Assembly: GCF_039555335.1 (NCBI RefSeq)
Contig: NC_092631.1
Location: 12,337,701 to 12,401,700, forward strand
From: Amphiura filiformis
Lineage: Eukaryota; Echinodermata; Ophiuroidea; Amphilepidida; Amphiuridae
Direction of reading: 5' to 3'
Length of the DNA: 64,000 nucleotides
The notes under the pieces were generated by a model that saw only the letters and a program-made list of their open reading frames with translations, did not search any database and had not been told where the DNA came from. Position numbers and translations under genes: made by a program. Shown in pieces: positions 47,263 through 57,820 of this stretch (positions within the stretch are counted from its first letter, which is position 1; each line of letters starts with the position of its first letter).

Positions 47263-48485
47263 TAACCATATTCGTAAGCTGATGGTGGTGTGCATTCTTG
47301 GTATTGCTGCACCTGAGCACAGCTTTCAACATGGTGAATTAGTGTCTTTTTTAATACAGACTTCAAGATTGGTGTTAAATATGGAATGCCTTGAAAAGGC
47401 TTGTAGCTGATAAAGGTATAACGAAAATCCTTCCCAAGGGACCAAATTCATCATCATTTATTCCTTCATAATTTATTCATTATCTATTTATTGACTTTTC
47501 ATACACTCTTAGAACCATGTAGCCAGTCATCAAAGCTGTTAAAAAATACAAGAAGTGTATTGAAAATGTATGGCGCAGTACTTTTGGATGTGTTCTCGTC
47601 ACATAGGATAGACGAATTTTCCTTGGTGGATGCATTTATATTGCTTCTATTATATATATTGTTAGTAAAAGAGTCTAGGAATTAGATGAATCAGTATTAT
47701 ACTTGCGTTGAATGTTAATTGTCTAACCCACAAGCCTGACAATTTTCTCTCAACAAGCAATATGCAGTTATTAATCTCCAAGTCCGTTTGTGAAAGTTGT
47801 CATTCATCCAGGTATAATGAAATACTAAATTGGAATCATTTATCTAATCAACTGGACTCACATTTTTTGAGAGGCTACCTTATCGCACGTTGTCCTCAGT
47901 GTATCTTCAGGACATCTGTTGATCGGGCAGTAATATTGGTCATTGACCTGCGACAAGGTGGTGTTGCCAGAAGTTCCTGATTTGAGTCAAACTTCTTAGG
48001 AATGTTTTTGAGTACAGATTTCTAGGCCCCTCCCCAATTATGTTTGTTTAGTGAAGGTCGTTCGTTCTTTACATGTATAGTTTTTACTACAACTGCATTG
48101 ACTGAGCTTTGAGATCAAAGTCCTGAAATAGCCGAGTTTTTCCTGATCTGAGAAAACCTTTGGAAATTAGGCCTACATGTTTACCAAAATCTTTGAAAAA
48201 ATGACACTGCCTGCTAATTGTTGCTAAACATTCAAATAGCAAGCATTTATTAGAATAAATATGAGTCAAGATTTAATTTGTGGAGTTTATTGTGCAACAA
48301 CATGTAATATTGTGGAAAATGTTGAATGACTTATTATTTTAGATATATCTACTGGTTATGCACCTGTATATACTTTTACTGAATCTCACATTTATAAATC
48401 TTGTAAAAGGCATGTTTTTTCCTCAATGTATTAAATTACACATGACTTTTTAGTTTAATTTGTTGTATTTTATATTAAACTAGAA
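47263..48485. other. Intron sequence, no gene recognised
   Basis: Chance frames only (47491-47685, 47708-47980). Confidence 0.45.
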
Positions 48486-49190
48486 ACGAATGGGATGCCT
48501 CCACCATGGGGCGATTTAAATGTGTACAACTCTGTGGTCTATCATCCGAACGGAAGGGTGGAAGCACAGACATTGCAAAAACAGTATGCCTCACGGTGGA
48601 GGCATAAGGGAAATTTGTAAGCAAAAATTTAAATGTTGACTGTACCCACCAAGTATCATGCCCATACAACAGATTTTAGTAATTAGAACCCAGATGACCC
48701 CTGGGTGACCTTGGATGACCCTGAAATGATCTTCCAAAAATTTGACTTTAAATGTTGACTGTACCCACTAAGTTTCCTGCCCATACGACCAATTTTATTA
48801 ATTAGACCTCAGATGACCCCTTGGTGACCCCGAAATGACCTTCCAAAAATTTGGCTCTAAATGTTGACTGTACCCACCAAGTTTCAAGCACATACGACCA
48901 ATTTTATTAATTTGACCTCAGATGACCCCTTGGTGACCCCGGATGACCTGAAAAAAAACCTTCCAAAAATTTGGCTCTAAATGTTGACTATACCCACCAG
49001 CCCATATGACAATTTTTAGTAATTTGACCTCAGATGACCCCTTGGTGACCCTGAAATGACCTTCCAAAAATTTGGCTCTAAATGTTGACTGTACCAACCA
49101 AGTTTCATGCCCATATGACAGTTTTTATAATTTGATGGACGGAAGGACGGCCAGTGCAAAAAACAGTTTGCCTCGCGGTGGAGGCATAAA
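48486..49190 (+). repeat. TGACC-rich tandem array (~100-120-bp units) bounded by GGTGGAGGC motifs
   Basis: TGTTGACTGTACCCACC-type text recurs at 48634, 48753, 48862, 48982 and 49083. Each unit has CTCAGATGACCCC and CTTCCAAAAATTTGGCT. A direct pair of edge sequences, GGACGG(C)CAG...TGCAAAAAACAGT followed by TGCCTC(A/G)CGGTGGAGGC, lies at about 48550-48612 and 49138-49188. The edges can form a GCCTC/GAGGC hairpin. Such tails are seen next to RTE-like elements in marine invertebrates, but no RT is visible here. Confidence 0.75.
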
Positions 49191-50144
49191 AACAATATGT
49201 GAACATCCAGCACAACTGAGCCCTGAAGTCGCCAATCATCATTTTTGAGATATTCAACCAAAATATTCTGCTTGAAATTAGCTTTAAAATGATGTATATC
49301 ATGTCTATAGTACTTGACATTTAAGTAGTGAAAAATCAATAAAACAGTTAATAAATCCTTTGATTCCTATTGTTTATTGTTAAGTTCAATGGAGCATATC
49401 TCAATAGTGGCACTGGAGACATCCGGGCTCAGTTGTGGTGGATGGTCACATATGTAAAGGGTGCCACAACATCACACTCTGCATCCCCACAAAAATTGAT
49501 TCTTACATTAGGGACATTTGTCAATTTTAACTACTGGATACTTGTTAGATAATCAATTTAAGACTAGTGTTTCAATAAAATATTAATTTCAAGTGAAAAA
49601 CATTGATTTTTGGAACATATCTGTAAAAGTTCTCAAAAACCCTGATTTTTCAGCATTTAGGGTCAGTCGCTGAGGGCAACACAACAAATTTTTTTGGTCT
49701 AATGGCAGAGACCATTTTCGAAACACTGATCTTTGCCCGCAAATGAACAGGTGGTTCACCTTTTTATTAAACTGGTTCAGAAAACACCTTTAATAATGTT
49801 CTGGTGAAATTCCAATTTAATATTTTGTTCACAACCAAGTGAGTCGATCCTATACAGACAACATTTGATGGATTAATGAAGTACACAAAAAAATGTCACC
49901 ATAGGAAAAATGTCATGGCGCTAGTCAAGTGACAATTCAATTTGCATGCTAACAGATAATACTTGTAACAACAAGAATTTTAACCTGTCCATTTTCATGC
50001 TGCATTGACAGGCACACATTTGTTTTAACTTCTCTGTTTTCAATGATTTATTCTTTCCTGCAAAAGCCAACAAACGAGTTAGACTGCCATCATATTTGAC
50101 CATTTGTAAATTGAAATTATATAAATGTCTTTACTTTAAAATTT
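49191..50144. other. Intron sequence, no gene recognised
   Basis: Nothing beyond chance frames. Confidence 0.45.
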
Positions 50145-50211
50145 AGTAAAACATTACAAACCAATATGAGAATACAAAGTTCATTTTTCAAAACCAATTA
50201 GATATTTTTTT

Positions 50212-50261
50212 CACTGACCCAACAGTTTCGAATGTCATGGGCGACATTCATCTTCAGAGTG
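50212..50261 (-). ncRNA. Hammerhead ribozyme motif (left, minus strand)
   Basis: Read on the minus strand: stem I TCACT pairs with AGTGA. The core CTGAAGA is followed by stem II GAATGTC/GACATTC around GCCCAT, with one unpaired T before the stem. Then come GAAA, a short stem III (ACT/GGT with one wobble) and the cleavage triplet GTC. All invariant core bases (CTGANGA, GAAA, NUH) are present. Confidence 0.7.
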
Positions 50262-50606
50262 AGCTATGTCCACACGCCTTCCCCAACAAATTTCGGCTTG
50301 TAGAGGGTGCAATACTCACGGAGATGATGGGGTCATAAGATGTGACTTAGAAAATGGGTTCCCTCCCTCGTCTCTGTTCATGACTTGCTGGGATTATTTC
50401 CTTATCCAGATGGATTCCATATTTCTTCTCGATCTAGTGTCACATTCCTTACAAAGAATTCTGGACCCTTTCCAATCGATGACATGGTTTTGTTGGACAG
50501 AATGATCGGCTATTCAAGATTTTCTAAGTTCGCTTTCAGGTTGTTTTCTAGTCCGACGGGTGTAGTTCTTTTTTAAACCTGTAACTTTGTCCGTTTCTTT
50601 ATGTGT

Positions 50607-50720
50607 TCACTTAAAAAATCGTCGTCCTGTTTCACCCACATATGAATGATCAAAGTTTGAACAAGGGATTTCATACACAGTCGGTTGTGGAGTCCGAATC
50701 CCTCTTGTCCTTGGGGTGGA
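50607..50720 (-). pseudogene. Penelope-like GIY-YIG endonuclease fragment
   Basis: The minus-strand frame between a TAG just above 50720 and TGA at 50609-50607 reads PTVYEIPCSNFDHSYVGETG and then RRFFK. This is the IPC...C-like and YxGETGR pattern of the nuclease domain of Penelope-like elements, here with F in place of the second usual cysteine. After the stop, frame-shifted remnants (RFKKNYTRRTRKQPESELRKS) continue to about 50510. Inactive. Confidence 0.7.
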
Positions 50721-50816
50721 CTATCATTTGGCGATAGCCGATCATTCTGTCCAACAAAACCATGTCAGTAGTGCACCCTTTACAGGCCAAAATTTCGGAG
50801 GTGTGTGGACATAGCT

Positions 50817-50864
50817 CACTCTGAAGAATGTTGTCCATGACATTCGAAACGTGTCACGTCAGTG
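50817..50864 (+). ncRNA. Hammerhead ribozyme motif (right, plus strand)
   Basis: CACT (stem I), core CTGAAGA at 50821-50827, stem II region, GAAA at 50846-50849, stem III ACGT/ACGT around GTC, then the cleavage triplet GTC at 50858-50860 and AGTG closing stem I (50861-50864). Relative to the left copy three bases are missing after the core, so stem II (AATGT/ACATT) would encroach on the core. This copy may be impaired. Confidence 0.6.
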
Positions 50865-50965
50865 AAAAAAATTTTTTTATTGGTTTTGAAAAATGAACTT
50901 TGTATTCTGATTTTCTGCAAACCTGATAAATTTATCTACGCACATTACAAACCAATTTCTGACAT

Positions 50966-51306
50966 TACTAAGTTGATACTCCACCGACTAATTTATGAGA
51001 TGAAATCACAGTTAAAGTTGCGTAGCCAGCCCAATAATGTTTAAAGGGTCCATGTACGTCATTTACCCATATTTCTCACCCCTTTGGTTTCAATTTTGCA
51101 TAAAAAAGTTTGCACAGTGGTGCTCTCTGCCCCAACACAACCCCATCCTTTCTGTGTACAGCCCTGATCAACTGACTGACTTTGAGCACAGGTACACATG
51201 CACTATCAATTTCAAACCCCAGAATGTTCTTGAATCATATGCTGGATGTCACATTGATTGGTATAAGTAAACGAGCCCCAAACATGTCAAATATATTTTT
51301 ATGACA
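50966..51306. other. Intron sequence, no gene recognised
   Basis: Only a 77-codon chance frame. Confidence 0.4.
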
Positions 51307-51308
51307 TA

Positions 51309-52173
51309 CAGGGTGATTTAAAATGAACTGTACTCAACTTCACTCATTTTTTAATATATATTTGCAGAGATTGTACATATCAAAAAAACATCATAGAAAG
51401 CAGTGATTAGAGTTCTGTAGTAGAAATTTTGAATTTGGACAATAAGTGGTTTTAGTCACAAGATATCGCATTTTCAAGTTATCCTTCCATTTTTAGACCA
51501 ACACACGAAACTAAGTTTATCCGTGTTCTCTACCGTAGTACAATGCAACTACCATGACTACGTACATGTACAGCAAAACCAAGACAAATGTTATTTCGCA
51601 TTATTAAATCAATACTATTAATATTCAATTACAATGTCAGGTTTACAAAGATTACATGTTAAATAATACATGTAGAACAAAGGACCCGTTGACTTGAACT
51701 TGTAGAGGGAAATTTGAATTCAAAATAGAAATGGTGCTGGGGCAATATCCATACACTCGTAATTGAGACCTGATTTTTCACCAATAATTTGAAACATAGC
51801 CTACTACCCTATTACAGCTTGCAATATAAAATTATTTACATTATTTGTATATATTTTATTCATCTTATTTTCATTTTTAAATAAACATGCGCAATCTATG
51901 TTGAACTGAAAGTGTCTGAGGGCAGTTGAGTGAGCAAAATGCTGTAGAGCAGATTGTTTGAATAAAATACTCATCCGTGTGCAACATCGTTTTTGGTGTG
52001 TTTCCTGAGAATGTATTTTTCTAAAACACCATTAGAGGTAAAGACATGATTTTTTCACCAATAATAGGACATATACTATCCTGTTACAGCTTATAAACAC
52101 AAATTATTTAAATGTCGGTAAGTATTTAATTTTAATTTTTGAAGTTGGGTACAGTTCATTTTAAATCACCCTG
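51309..52173. mobile_element. 865-bp non-autonomous transposon with CAGGGTGATTTAAAATGAAC ends
   Basis: The 34-bp inverted ends match at all but one position (CAGGGTGATTTAAAATGAAC followed by TGTACTCAACTTCA or TGTACCCAACTTCA). TA flanks both ends (51307-51308, 52174-52175). No transposase frame. The TA target suggests the Tc1/mariner supergroup. Confidence 0.85.
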
Positions 52174-52175
52174 TA

Positions 52176-53577
52176 TATCATGTGACATGATGAAGAGGAA
52201 TGAGTCACATGTTGACCTTGGTCGAAAATGAATTTTACACATGTTTCTAAAGAGGACATTTAGAGCTTTCAGAAACTGAAAACCCCATGTTGATATGACT
52301 TTTCTTTGCTAAGTGACATCAATTTATCAAACGCTGAAAACAATAGAAAACAAAAGAATTTTAACACTTTCTTTGTCAATATCTCAAAATCCGTATTAGC
52401 GACACCTGACTCATTTCCCTTGATCGTGTCACATATGTAAAACATTTTTGTAATAGCTTAATACATAATGTGAAATGTAGTCATCACTGTCATTTAACAT
52501 TAAGCGTAGGCATTGCTTCCTGCTACACTTGTGACTCTACCAGGAACATTCAATAATTTATTGAGTACATTGTACTCTTTTAAGGAAACAAGGTTGACAA
52601 GACGTAACAGATGGAATTCTTTATCAATACTATCGCAGATTTCTGGTCAATGTCGGAATCATGTACAGTTATACACTACACCAGTAACAAGCTCCTTCTC
52701 AGTTTAGTCTTTACACGCAACTATTAATTGATGTTACCAACTTGTTATAGGTTTGAAGCCCACCCATGCTTGTTGACATTTCATTGGAGAATGTCTGCAA
52801 TTCCTTTATAATGGGTAACATACAATCATTGCTTAGACTTCACATTAATGTCATTATTTGGATTCAATACAGCATATTTTTAGGATTGTTGACCTTGTTA
52901 AAACTCATTGAGGAACGCTGTACAAACAACAGCTGACAATTATGAAGATAAATTTCTTGTCTGTATTGAGAACAAGAGTCTACGGCTATATATGTACCTA
53001 TGTATCACCAAATATCATTACAATACACACTTCATGAGAACACAGGGAATTTAACATTTTGAGAAATCTTATATGAATCTCAAATTCTGAGTGTTTTCTT
53101 TCCAACTTGTAGTTGCATCAATGATGCATTGAAGATTTTTTTACAATTTTTAAGGAGAATTCCGCTATCTTGACCTCAAAACCGACTTATGTCAGTACTA
53201 CGACAAAAAAAGTTAAGTTGAACAACCAGGAAAGGGTGAGACTACAGTTGACTATTTAAGACTTGAAAGATAATCGGTTACTGAGGAACAGAAAATGACG
53301 CAGGATACACTGTTATAATAACAAATCCATGGGAGGTACAAACCCTTCATTCAGGGTAAGTTTACTACTGAGGTCAAAGCTTGTACTCTACTTTAAAGGC
53401 ACAATCACAAGTTTTGAGGCTTATGTGTACTTTTATCAATGTTTGTTTTATACAGACTCTATGGATATGTGTCAAATATTGAACAGGATGAACAATAATT
53501 TTGGCATATCATGGATCATAATGTTATTTATTGCATGCAGACCCCCTGTGGGATATATTTAAGAAATAAAGGGTAAT
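52176..53577. other. Intron sequence, no gene recognised
   Basis: Chance frames only. Confidence 0.45.
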
Positions 53578-53689
53578 GCATTATCCTTTACACCCAAATG
53601 TGTCCGAGGCAGTAAAAACGTAACATAAATTGTTTAAAACATTTTTACTGCCTCAGACACATTTAACATTTGGGTGTTAAGGATAATGC
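53578..53689. repeat. 112-bp hairpin
   Basis: GCATTATCCTTTACACCCAA and GTCCGAGGCAGTAAAAA pair with the complement at 53640-53689. The right arm has a short insertion, and the loop is AT-rich. Probably a tiny MITE. Confidence 0.8.
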
Positions 53690-53732
53690 TATTGCCACAA
53701 AATAGTGTGACTTTAAAGAGAAAATATTACTT

Positions 53733-53789
53733 TTCCCCCCTAATATTGTAAGTTGTTTACTTCCCCCCCTAATATTGTAAGTTGTTTAC
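53733..53789 (+). repeat. 28-bp tandem duplication
   Basis: Two adjacent copies of TTCCCCCC(C)TAATATTGTA followed by AGTTGTTTAC, differing by one C in the run. Confidence 0.9.
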
Positions 53790-53797
53790 TTCAAGGT

Positions 53798-53855
53798 GGA
53801 GTACATACACTTATCCAAAGCATAAGTCATCGCTTTGGATAAGTGTACGCACTCC
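53798..53855. repeat. 24-bp stem hairpin
   Basis: GGAGTACATACACTTATCCA then AAGC pairs with GCTTTGGATAAGTGTACGCA then CTCC, with a 10-base loop. Confidence 0.85.
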
Positions 53856-54202
53856 GAGCATTGCTCCAAGTATTGCTGAAATATTGTATGCATAACCAAG
53901 AACATAAAGTTCATTGCCCTGGCCACTTTATTGTAATTTAAGATCTGTCACATGCATGGCTCTAAAATTTGGGGAATTTGGGAGGTTCCTTCCCAGGAAA
54001 TGTTGGTGTTTGGGGGGAAATTATGGTATTTGGAGGGAAGTTGTGTCTTTTTTGCACATAAAAACATGCTGTAAATTGTGGGAAATTTAGCTTGCTTCCC
54101 AGGAAATTTACATTTTTTCAAGCCCTATAAAAATCATGTGACACCTTTCAACAAATCACAATGCGCAATTTTGAATAATATTAATGGGTCCTGAAGTTAT
54201 AC

Positions 54203-54239
54203 TAATAGCTAATTGTAATAATTACAATTAGCTATTATT
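54203..54239. repeat. AT-rich palindrome
   Basis: TAATAGCTAATTGTAA followed by its near-perfect complement. Confidence 0.8.
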
Positions 54240-54469
54240 ACACCTTTTATTTGAGTTGCTTAATATTTTGTAGTATATTCATTTTATCTCGCATCGCACA
54301 AAGTTTGCAAAATCACAACAGCCTAAAATCTATTACAGACCAGCATACTTACAGGTTAAAGAGCTGAAAATTATCAAATCCAATATTTTTCACAAATGGG
54401 ATGTTTTCAAATTAGACAGCATGTTGCTGCAAGTTTCATTTGGGTTTTCATGTTAAATATTGAATGGTT

Positions 54470-54775
54470 TAATCCATTTAAAGTCCATACTCCCCCGTGG
54501 AAGATCTTGAAAATATCTTCCACAGGGGGAGTATGAATTTCAAATGGAATTATCGTATTAATCAACTCTTACTTGAAACTTAGGCTCCCTCTGTGGAAGA
54601 TTCATGTCAAATCAGAGGGTGTATGAGAGGGTGTCTCAGAGGGTGTCTCAGAGGGTGTATGACATTCCAATTGAGCTGCCTTATGTGTTCATTCCATTCA
54701 AAATTTATACTCCCCCTGGGCAAGTTATTTTCAATATCTTCCACAGGGGTAGAATAAACATTAAATGTAATAACC
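54470..54775. repeat. Family 4 MITE, copy 4 (double palindrome)
   Basis: TTTAATCCATTTAAAGTCCA, CCGTGGAAGATCTTGAAAAT and ATCTTCCACAGGGGGAGTAT form the first hairpin. A second module follows with CTTCCACAGGGGTAGA and ends in AATAACCCG. GAGGGTGTCTCA is locally triplicated at about 54617-54655. Confidence 0.7.
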
Positions 54776-55341
54776 CGATGTACCACATCATAATGAAGTG
54801 ATGGAAATCAAAATACGAGCACTCTAACAAATTTCAATAGACCAATCACACAAAATCTGTGCATACACCTTTAATTTCACTCTACTCGACTGATATAGAA
54901 TTATCAGTAAACACTTCTAGCTCAATAGGCAGTCACTGAAAGTAAGTTAGGTAGTGAATGTGTTCTCAGTGGTTAAGGGCATTTCTCACCTTTTAACATT
55001 CATGTATGTTTTTCCACTTTTTGAGCATACATATTGAGATGAGATACTGTGCCCTTTCAAAACATGCACCTATGCAACAGCTGCAAGTTGAACTTGTTTA
55101 ATGTTGGATATTTTTAACAGGTTGATAACTTCTTGCTTAAGAAATCTATTAAGTGCAGTTTTTTCAATAAATGTTATTGAAAACTTCATTATGAGGAATG
55201 CACCATTGAAACTCTAATAAGTGCATCCTTTGGTACATCCACATCTTTTGGATTATCCCTTTATCATTTAGTCCACTGTATTTCTTACGCTTTGGGGGCA
55301 AGGATAAGATTTAGATAGGAGGATCAAGATTAGGCTAAGTT
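54776..55341. other. Intron sequence, no gene recognised
   Basis: Nothing recognised. Confidence 0.4.
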
Positions 55342-55530
55342 TTGAGATGTTTTCTCAAAATATCCAGAGCTATCTTAAGAACCACTGAACCAACAATACT
55401 AGGCTTATTTGTACTCATTTTAATGCATTTTTCATGCCGATTCCAAATATGGTCATGAAAATTCTGCAATTTTTGAATTAAAAAAACTTGTCGTCTGCAG
55501 TTGACACCCGCATGGAGAGAGTTAATGCAG
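55342..55530 (+). repeat. Dispersed repeat, family 3, copy B
   Basis: Matches 13396-13567 over about 130 bp or more, with a three-base insertion (CAACAATACT versus CAATACT) and a few substitutions. Confidence 0.8.
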
Positions 55531-56421
55531 TATGCGGTTATTCCAATGGTCGGTACTTTGACACAAATATAAATGCTAAAGTACAGATTTAAAGGTGTAT
55601 ATGTTTACTACTGCTCAAGACAAGACAGGGTGCATCAACCCTGTGAAATATTGTAGCAAGTATTGTAGAAATCCTTTTAAATTGTACAGGATTTTAAAGT
55701 GAGGAATGTTCATGCTCCTGAGGAAAAATATGCAATAAATGCTCGTCATAACGACTTCTTGTGAATGCTAATATCCTTAGTTTTTTTCCTGAAAAAGTCC
55801 TTTTCGTCACCAAAAATATCTGGAGTTCAGAATATTTAATGCAGGCTGTTTCAACAATGCATGTAGGAGCTCTAGAGATAAACAAATAATTTTGTTTAGC
55901 CATAGGCATAGTATTTGATTTTACAAATAAACTAGAAGACAAAAAAAAATCACGAAACGGGAAAGAATGAAGTAGAGAGATGACGTTGACTTGAAGTCAT
56001 GATAGTCCCATTCTGCTTTGTGACTTCTTTCGCCACCGATCAACCTCTCTGAATAGTATATTAAAGCAACAGTGCCCAAAAGTAGTGCTACAGCAAGGTC
56101 CCAACATCTATTTATTTGACTCTGAATCGTACCATGAAATGAGACAACTGAGGAATGGCTTCCAATTTTGAACCGTTGTCAAGTAATATTTTTGAGCTAT
56201 CTATGGAACATAGCCACATCATAGCTAATTTACATACCAGATCACATTTTCAGCACCCAGTTGTGAGTCACATTTAAACAAGACAACACATTTTAAAACA
56301 ACATGTAATATTACAACAGATACATATCCACATCTATATGACTACATCTATGACTACAGCTATACCAACAACAACACCACCACAAAAACAAAAATCCAAC
56401 ACACAAGACAACCAGACTAAC
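55531..56421. other. Intron sequence adjoining the IRS exon
   Basis: No repeat boundary recognised. AACAACAACACC-type short repeats occur at about 56365-56390, next to the donor site. Confidence 0.45.
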
Positions 56422-56625
56422 CTTTAGTACTTGGTGCCATCATCATATAACCCTCATTGCCATTGGCTGGTATTTCTTTAGATCCTAAACTACCTGATCT
56501 GTGATTGGTTGTTGTAGATGAATTATTGTTGGTGCTAGTAGTGGTAGGGGTTGTACAAAGAAAGCCAGCTGAGTTGGAGCGTTTCTGGTGACCTGGATTC
56601 ATAGCCATGTAAGAGTCTGGCTCAT
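56422..56625 (-). CDS. IRS: Insulin receptor substrate, internal coding exon
   Basis: A 204-bp exon, phase 1 at both ends, encoding part of the tyrosine-phosphorylated tail. It reads (D)EPDSYMAMNPGHQKRSN, then a threonine/asparagine/serine-rich linker (about residues 20-45), then NEGYMMMAPSTKG. SYMAM and GYMMM are YxxM motifs that bind the p85 SH2 domains of PI3-kinase once phosphorylated. The acceptor is TAACTAACAG at 56626 onward, with a good branch-point-like CTAAC. The donor is AAAG|GTTAGT. Splicing to 30569 gives STKG-SRPGSRRGSG in frame. Both ends are in phase 1, so skipping it would keep the frame. The upstream exons with the PH and PTB domains are not in the window. Confidence 0.88.
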
Positions 56626-56799
56626 CTGTTAGTTAGTTACAAATAAACAAAAAATAAATTAAACATAAACAAAACTATAAAACAAAAATAACTTATTAAC
56701 GCAAATCAACAAAATAAATCAAAACAAATAATCAAGTGCAATACATGTAGGTGTAATGTCAGGACAACTTACAAGTTTGATAAATAGGCTAATACCAGT

Positions 56800-56975
56800 T
56801 GTAATCCACACGACCCCTATGGAAGACATGATTTTAATCTCCCACACAGGGAGTGTGAATTTCAAATGGAGTCACCAATTCAGGTAACCCCATTTGAAAA
56901 TGACACACACTCCCTGTGTGGGAGATTTAGGTCATATCTTCCATAAGGGGTGAATGGATTTCAAGTGTGACGTTG
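56800..56975. repeat. Family 4 MITE, copy 5
   Basis: CCCTATGGAAGACATGATTT and CACACAGGGAGTGTGAATTT pair with CACTCCCTGTGTGGGAGATT and CTTCCATAAGGGGTGAATGG around CAAATGGAGTCACC / AGGTAACCCCATTTG. Confidence 0.75.
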
Positions 56976-57189
56976 TATGTTGACTGTAAGATTATGAAGG
57001 TAATGATCCGCAACAAACTGTGACTTTGTAACGAGGGTAGAGTTTTGCATCATGAACCATGTAACAAAAACATTGTTGAGGGGGATAAAATTTTTATAAT
57101 ATGTAACATACATATTGTTGGGTGATCAAATTTAATGGTACAGTAAGAACAGAATAATTTTGCAATGTGCTAAATTAAGTAAAAATTAG

Positions 57190-57310
57190 TGCAACAAGTG
57201 TGAATTTCAAATGGAGTCACCAATTCAGCCATTTGAAATCTGCACCTCCTGCGTGGAAGATTAAGGCCATGTCTTCCACATGGGCTGTATGAATTTTAAC
57301 TGGAATCCGC
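57190..57310. repeat. Family 4 MITE, copy 6 (partial)
   Basis: Begins inside the family (GTGTGAATTTCAAATGGAGT) and runs through GTCTTCCACATGGGCTGTAT to AACTGGAATCC. The left half is missing. Confidence 0.7.
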
Positions 57311-57326
57311 TTAATGTATAATGACA

Positions 57327-57820
57327 TAAACATCTCAAAAAAAGTAACTAACCCCCCTTAAATAATGACCATTATTCAAAAACGGGTGATTGTATCACAA
57401 ATCTGTAAAATGCGTTGGAAACAGAATTTATTTCTGCACATTTTGACACTTCGTTTGTAGCAATTGACTAAATATTGACGTCACAGCGTACATTTAAATC
57501 AATGTAGCCCAAGATTTGAAAGTTGCAGTAAATTGTATTGATTTTGTAATCAGTGTAATGGAAGGAAATCTGTGTAATGATATCTGAGTGTTTTTTTATT
57601 GTAAAAAATTGTATGTAAGTGCAACTTTCAAATATGGACCTCACTACATTAAACTAACCGGTGTTTTATTGTTTTCTGGGCTATCGTATCAAATGAGGTG
57701 TCAAAATGCGCAGAAAGAAATTCTGCTTCCAACGCATTTTACAGATTTGAAATACAATAGCCCCTTTTTGAATGATGGGCATTATTTAAGGGGGGTTAGT
57801 TACTTTTTTTGAGATGTTTA
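57327..57820. mobile_element. 494-bp palindromic MITE
   Basis: TAAACATCTCAAAAAAAGTA, continuing through ACTAACCCCCCTTAAATAAT, is matched in reverse complement to 57820. The pairing also covers GCGTTGGAAACAGAATTT and TGACACTTCG/CAAAATGCGCAG in the interior. The plus-strand frame 57588-57812 is a by-product. Confidence 0.8.

Larger units (their letters stand above)
50145..50965. mobile_element. Penelope-like element fragment with inverted terminal copies
   Basis: Positions about 50145-50300 and 50780-50965 are inverted copies sharing CAAAACCAAT, AAAATGAACTTTGTATTC, AGCTCACTCTGAAGA and ATGACATTCGAAAC. A decayed GIY-YIG-like coding piece lies between them on the minus strand. Each terminal copy holds a hammerhead ribozyme motif. 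Penelope-like elements carry terminal pLTRs in direct or inverted arrangement and are known to encode hammerheads, which supports the assignment. The RT domain is missing. Confidence 0.75.
30570..56421 (-). other. IRS: IRS intron of about 25.9 kb (phase 1)
   Basis: Donor AAAG|GTTAGT at 56421, acceptor CTTCTTTTCAG|G at 30570. Both flanking exons are in phase 1, and joining them gives a continuous STKGSRPGSRRGSG. The intron holds the MITEs, second foldback, Penelope-like fragment and other repeats listed below. An additional small exon inside cannot be excluded, but none with a YxxM motif was seen. Confidence 0.8.
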
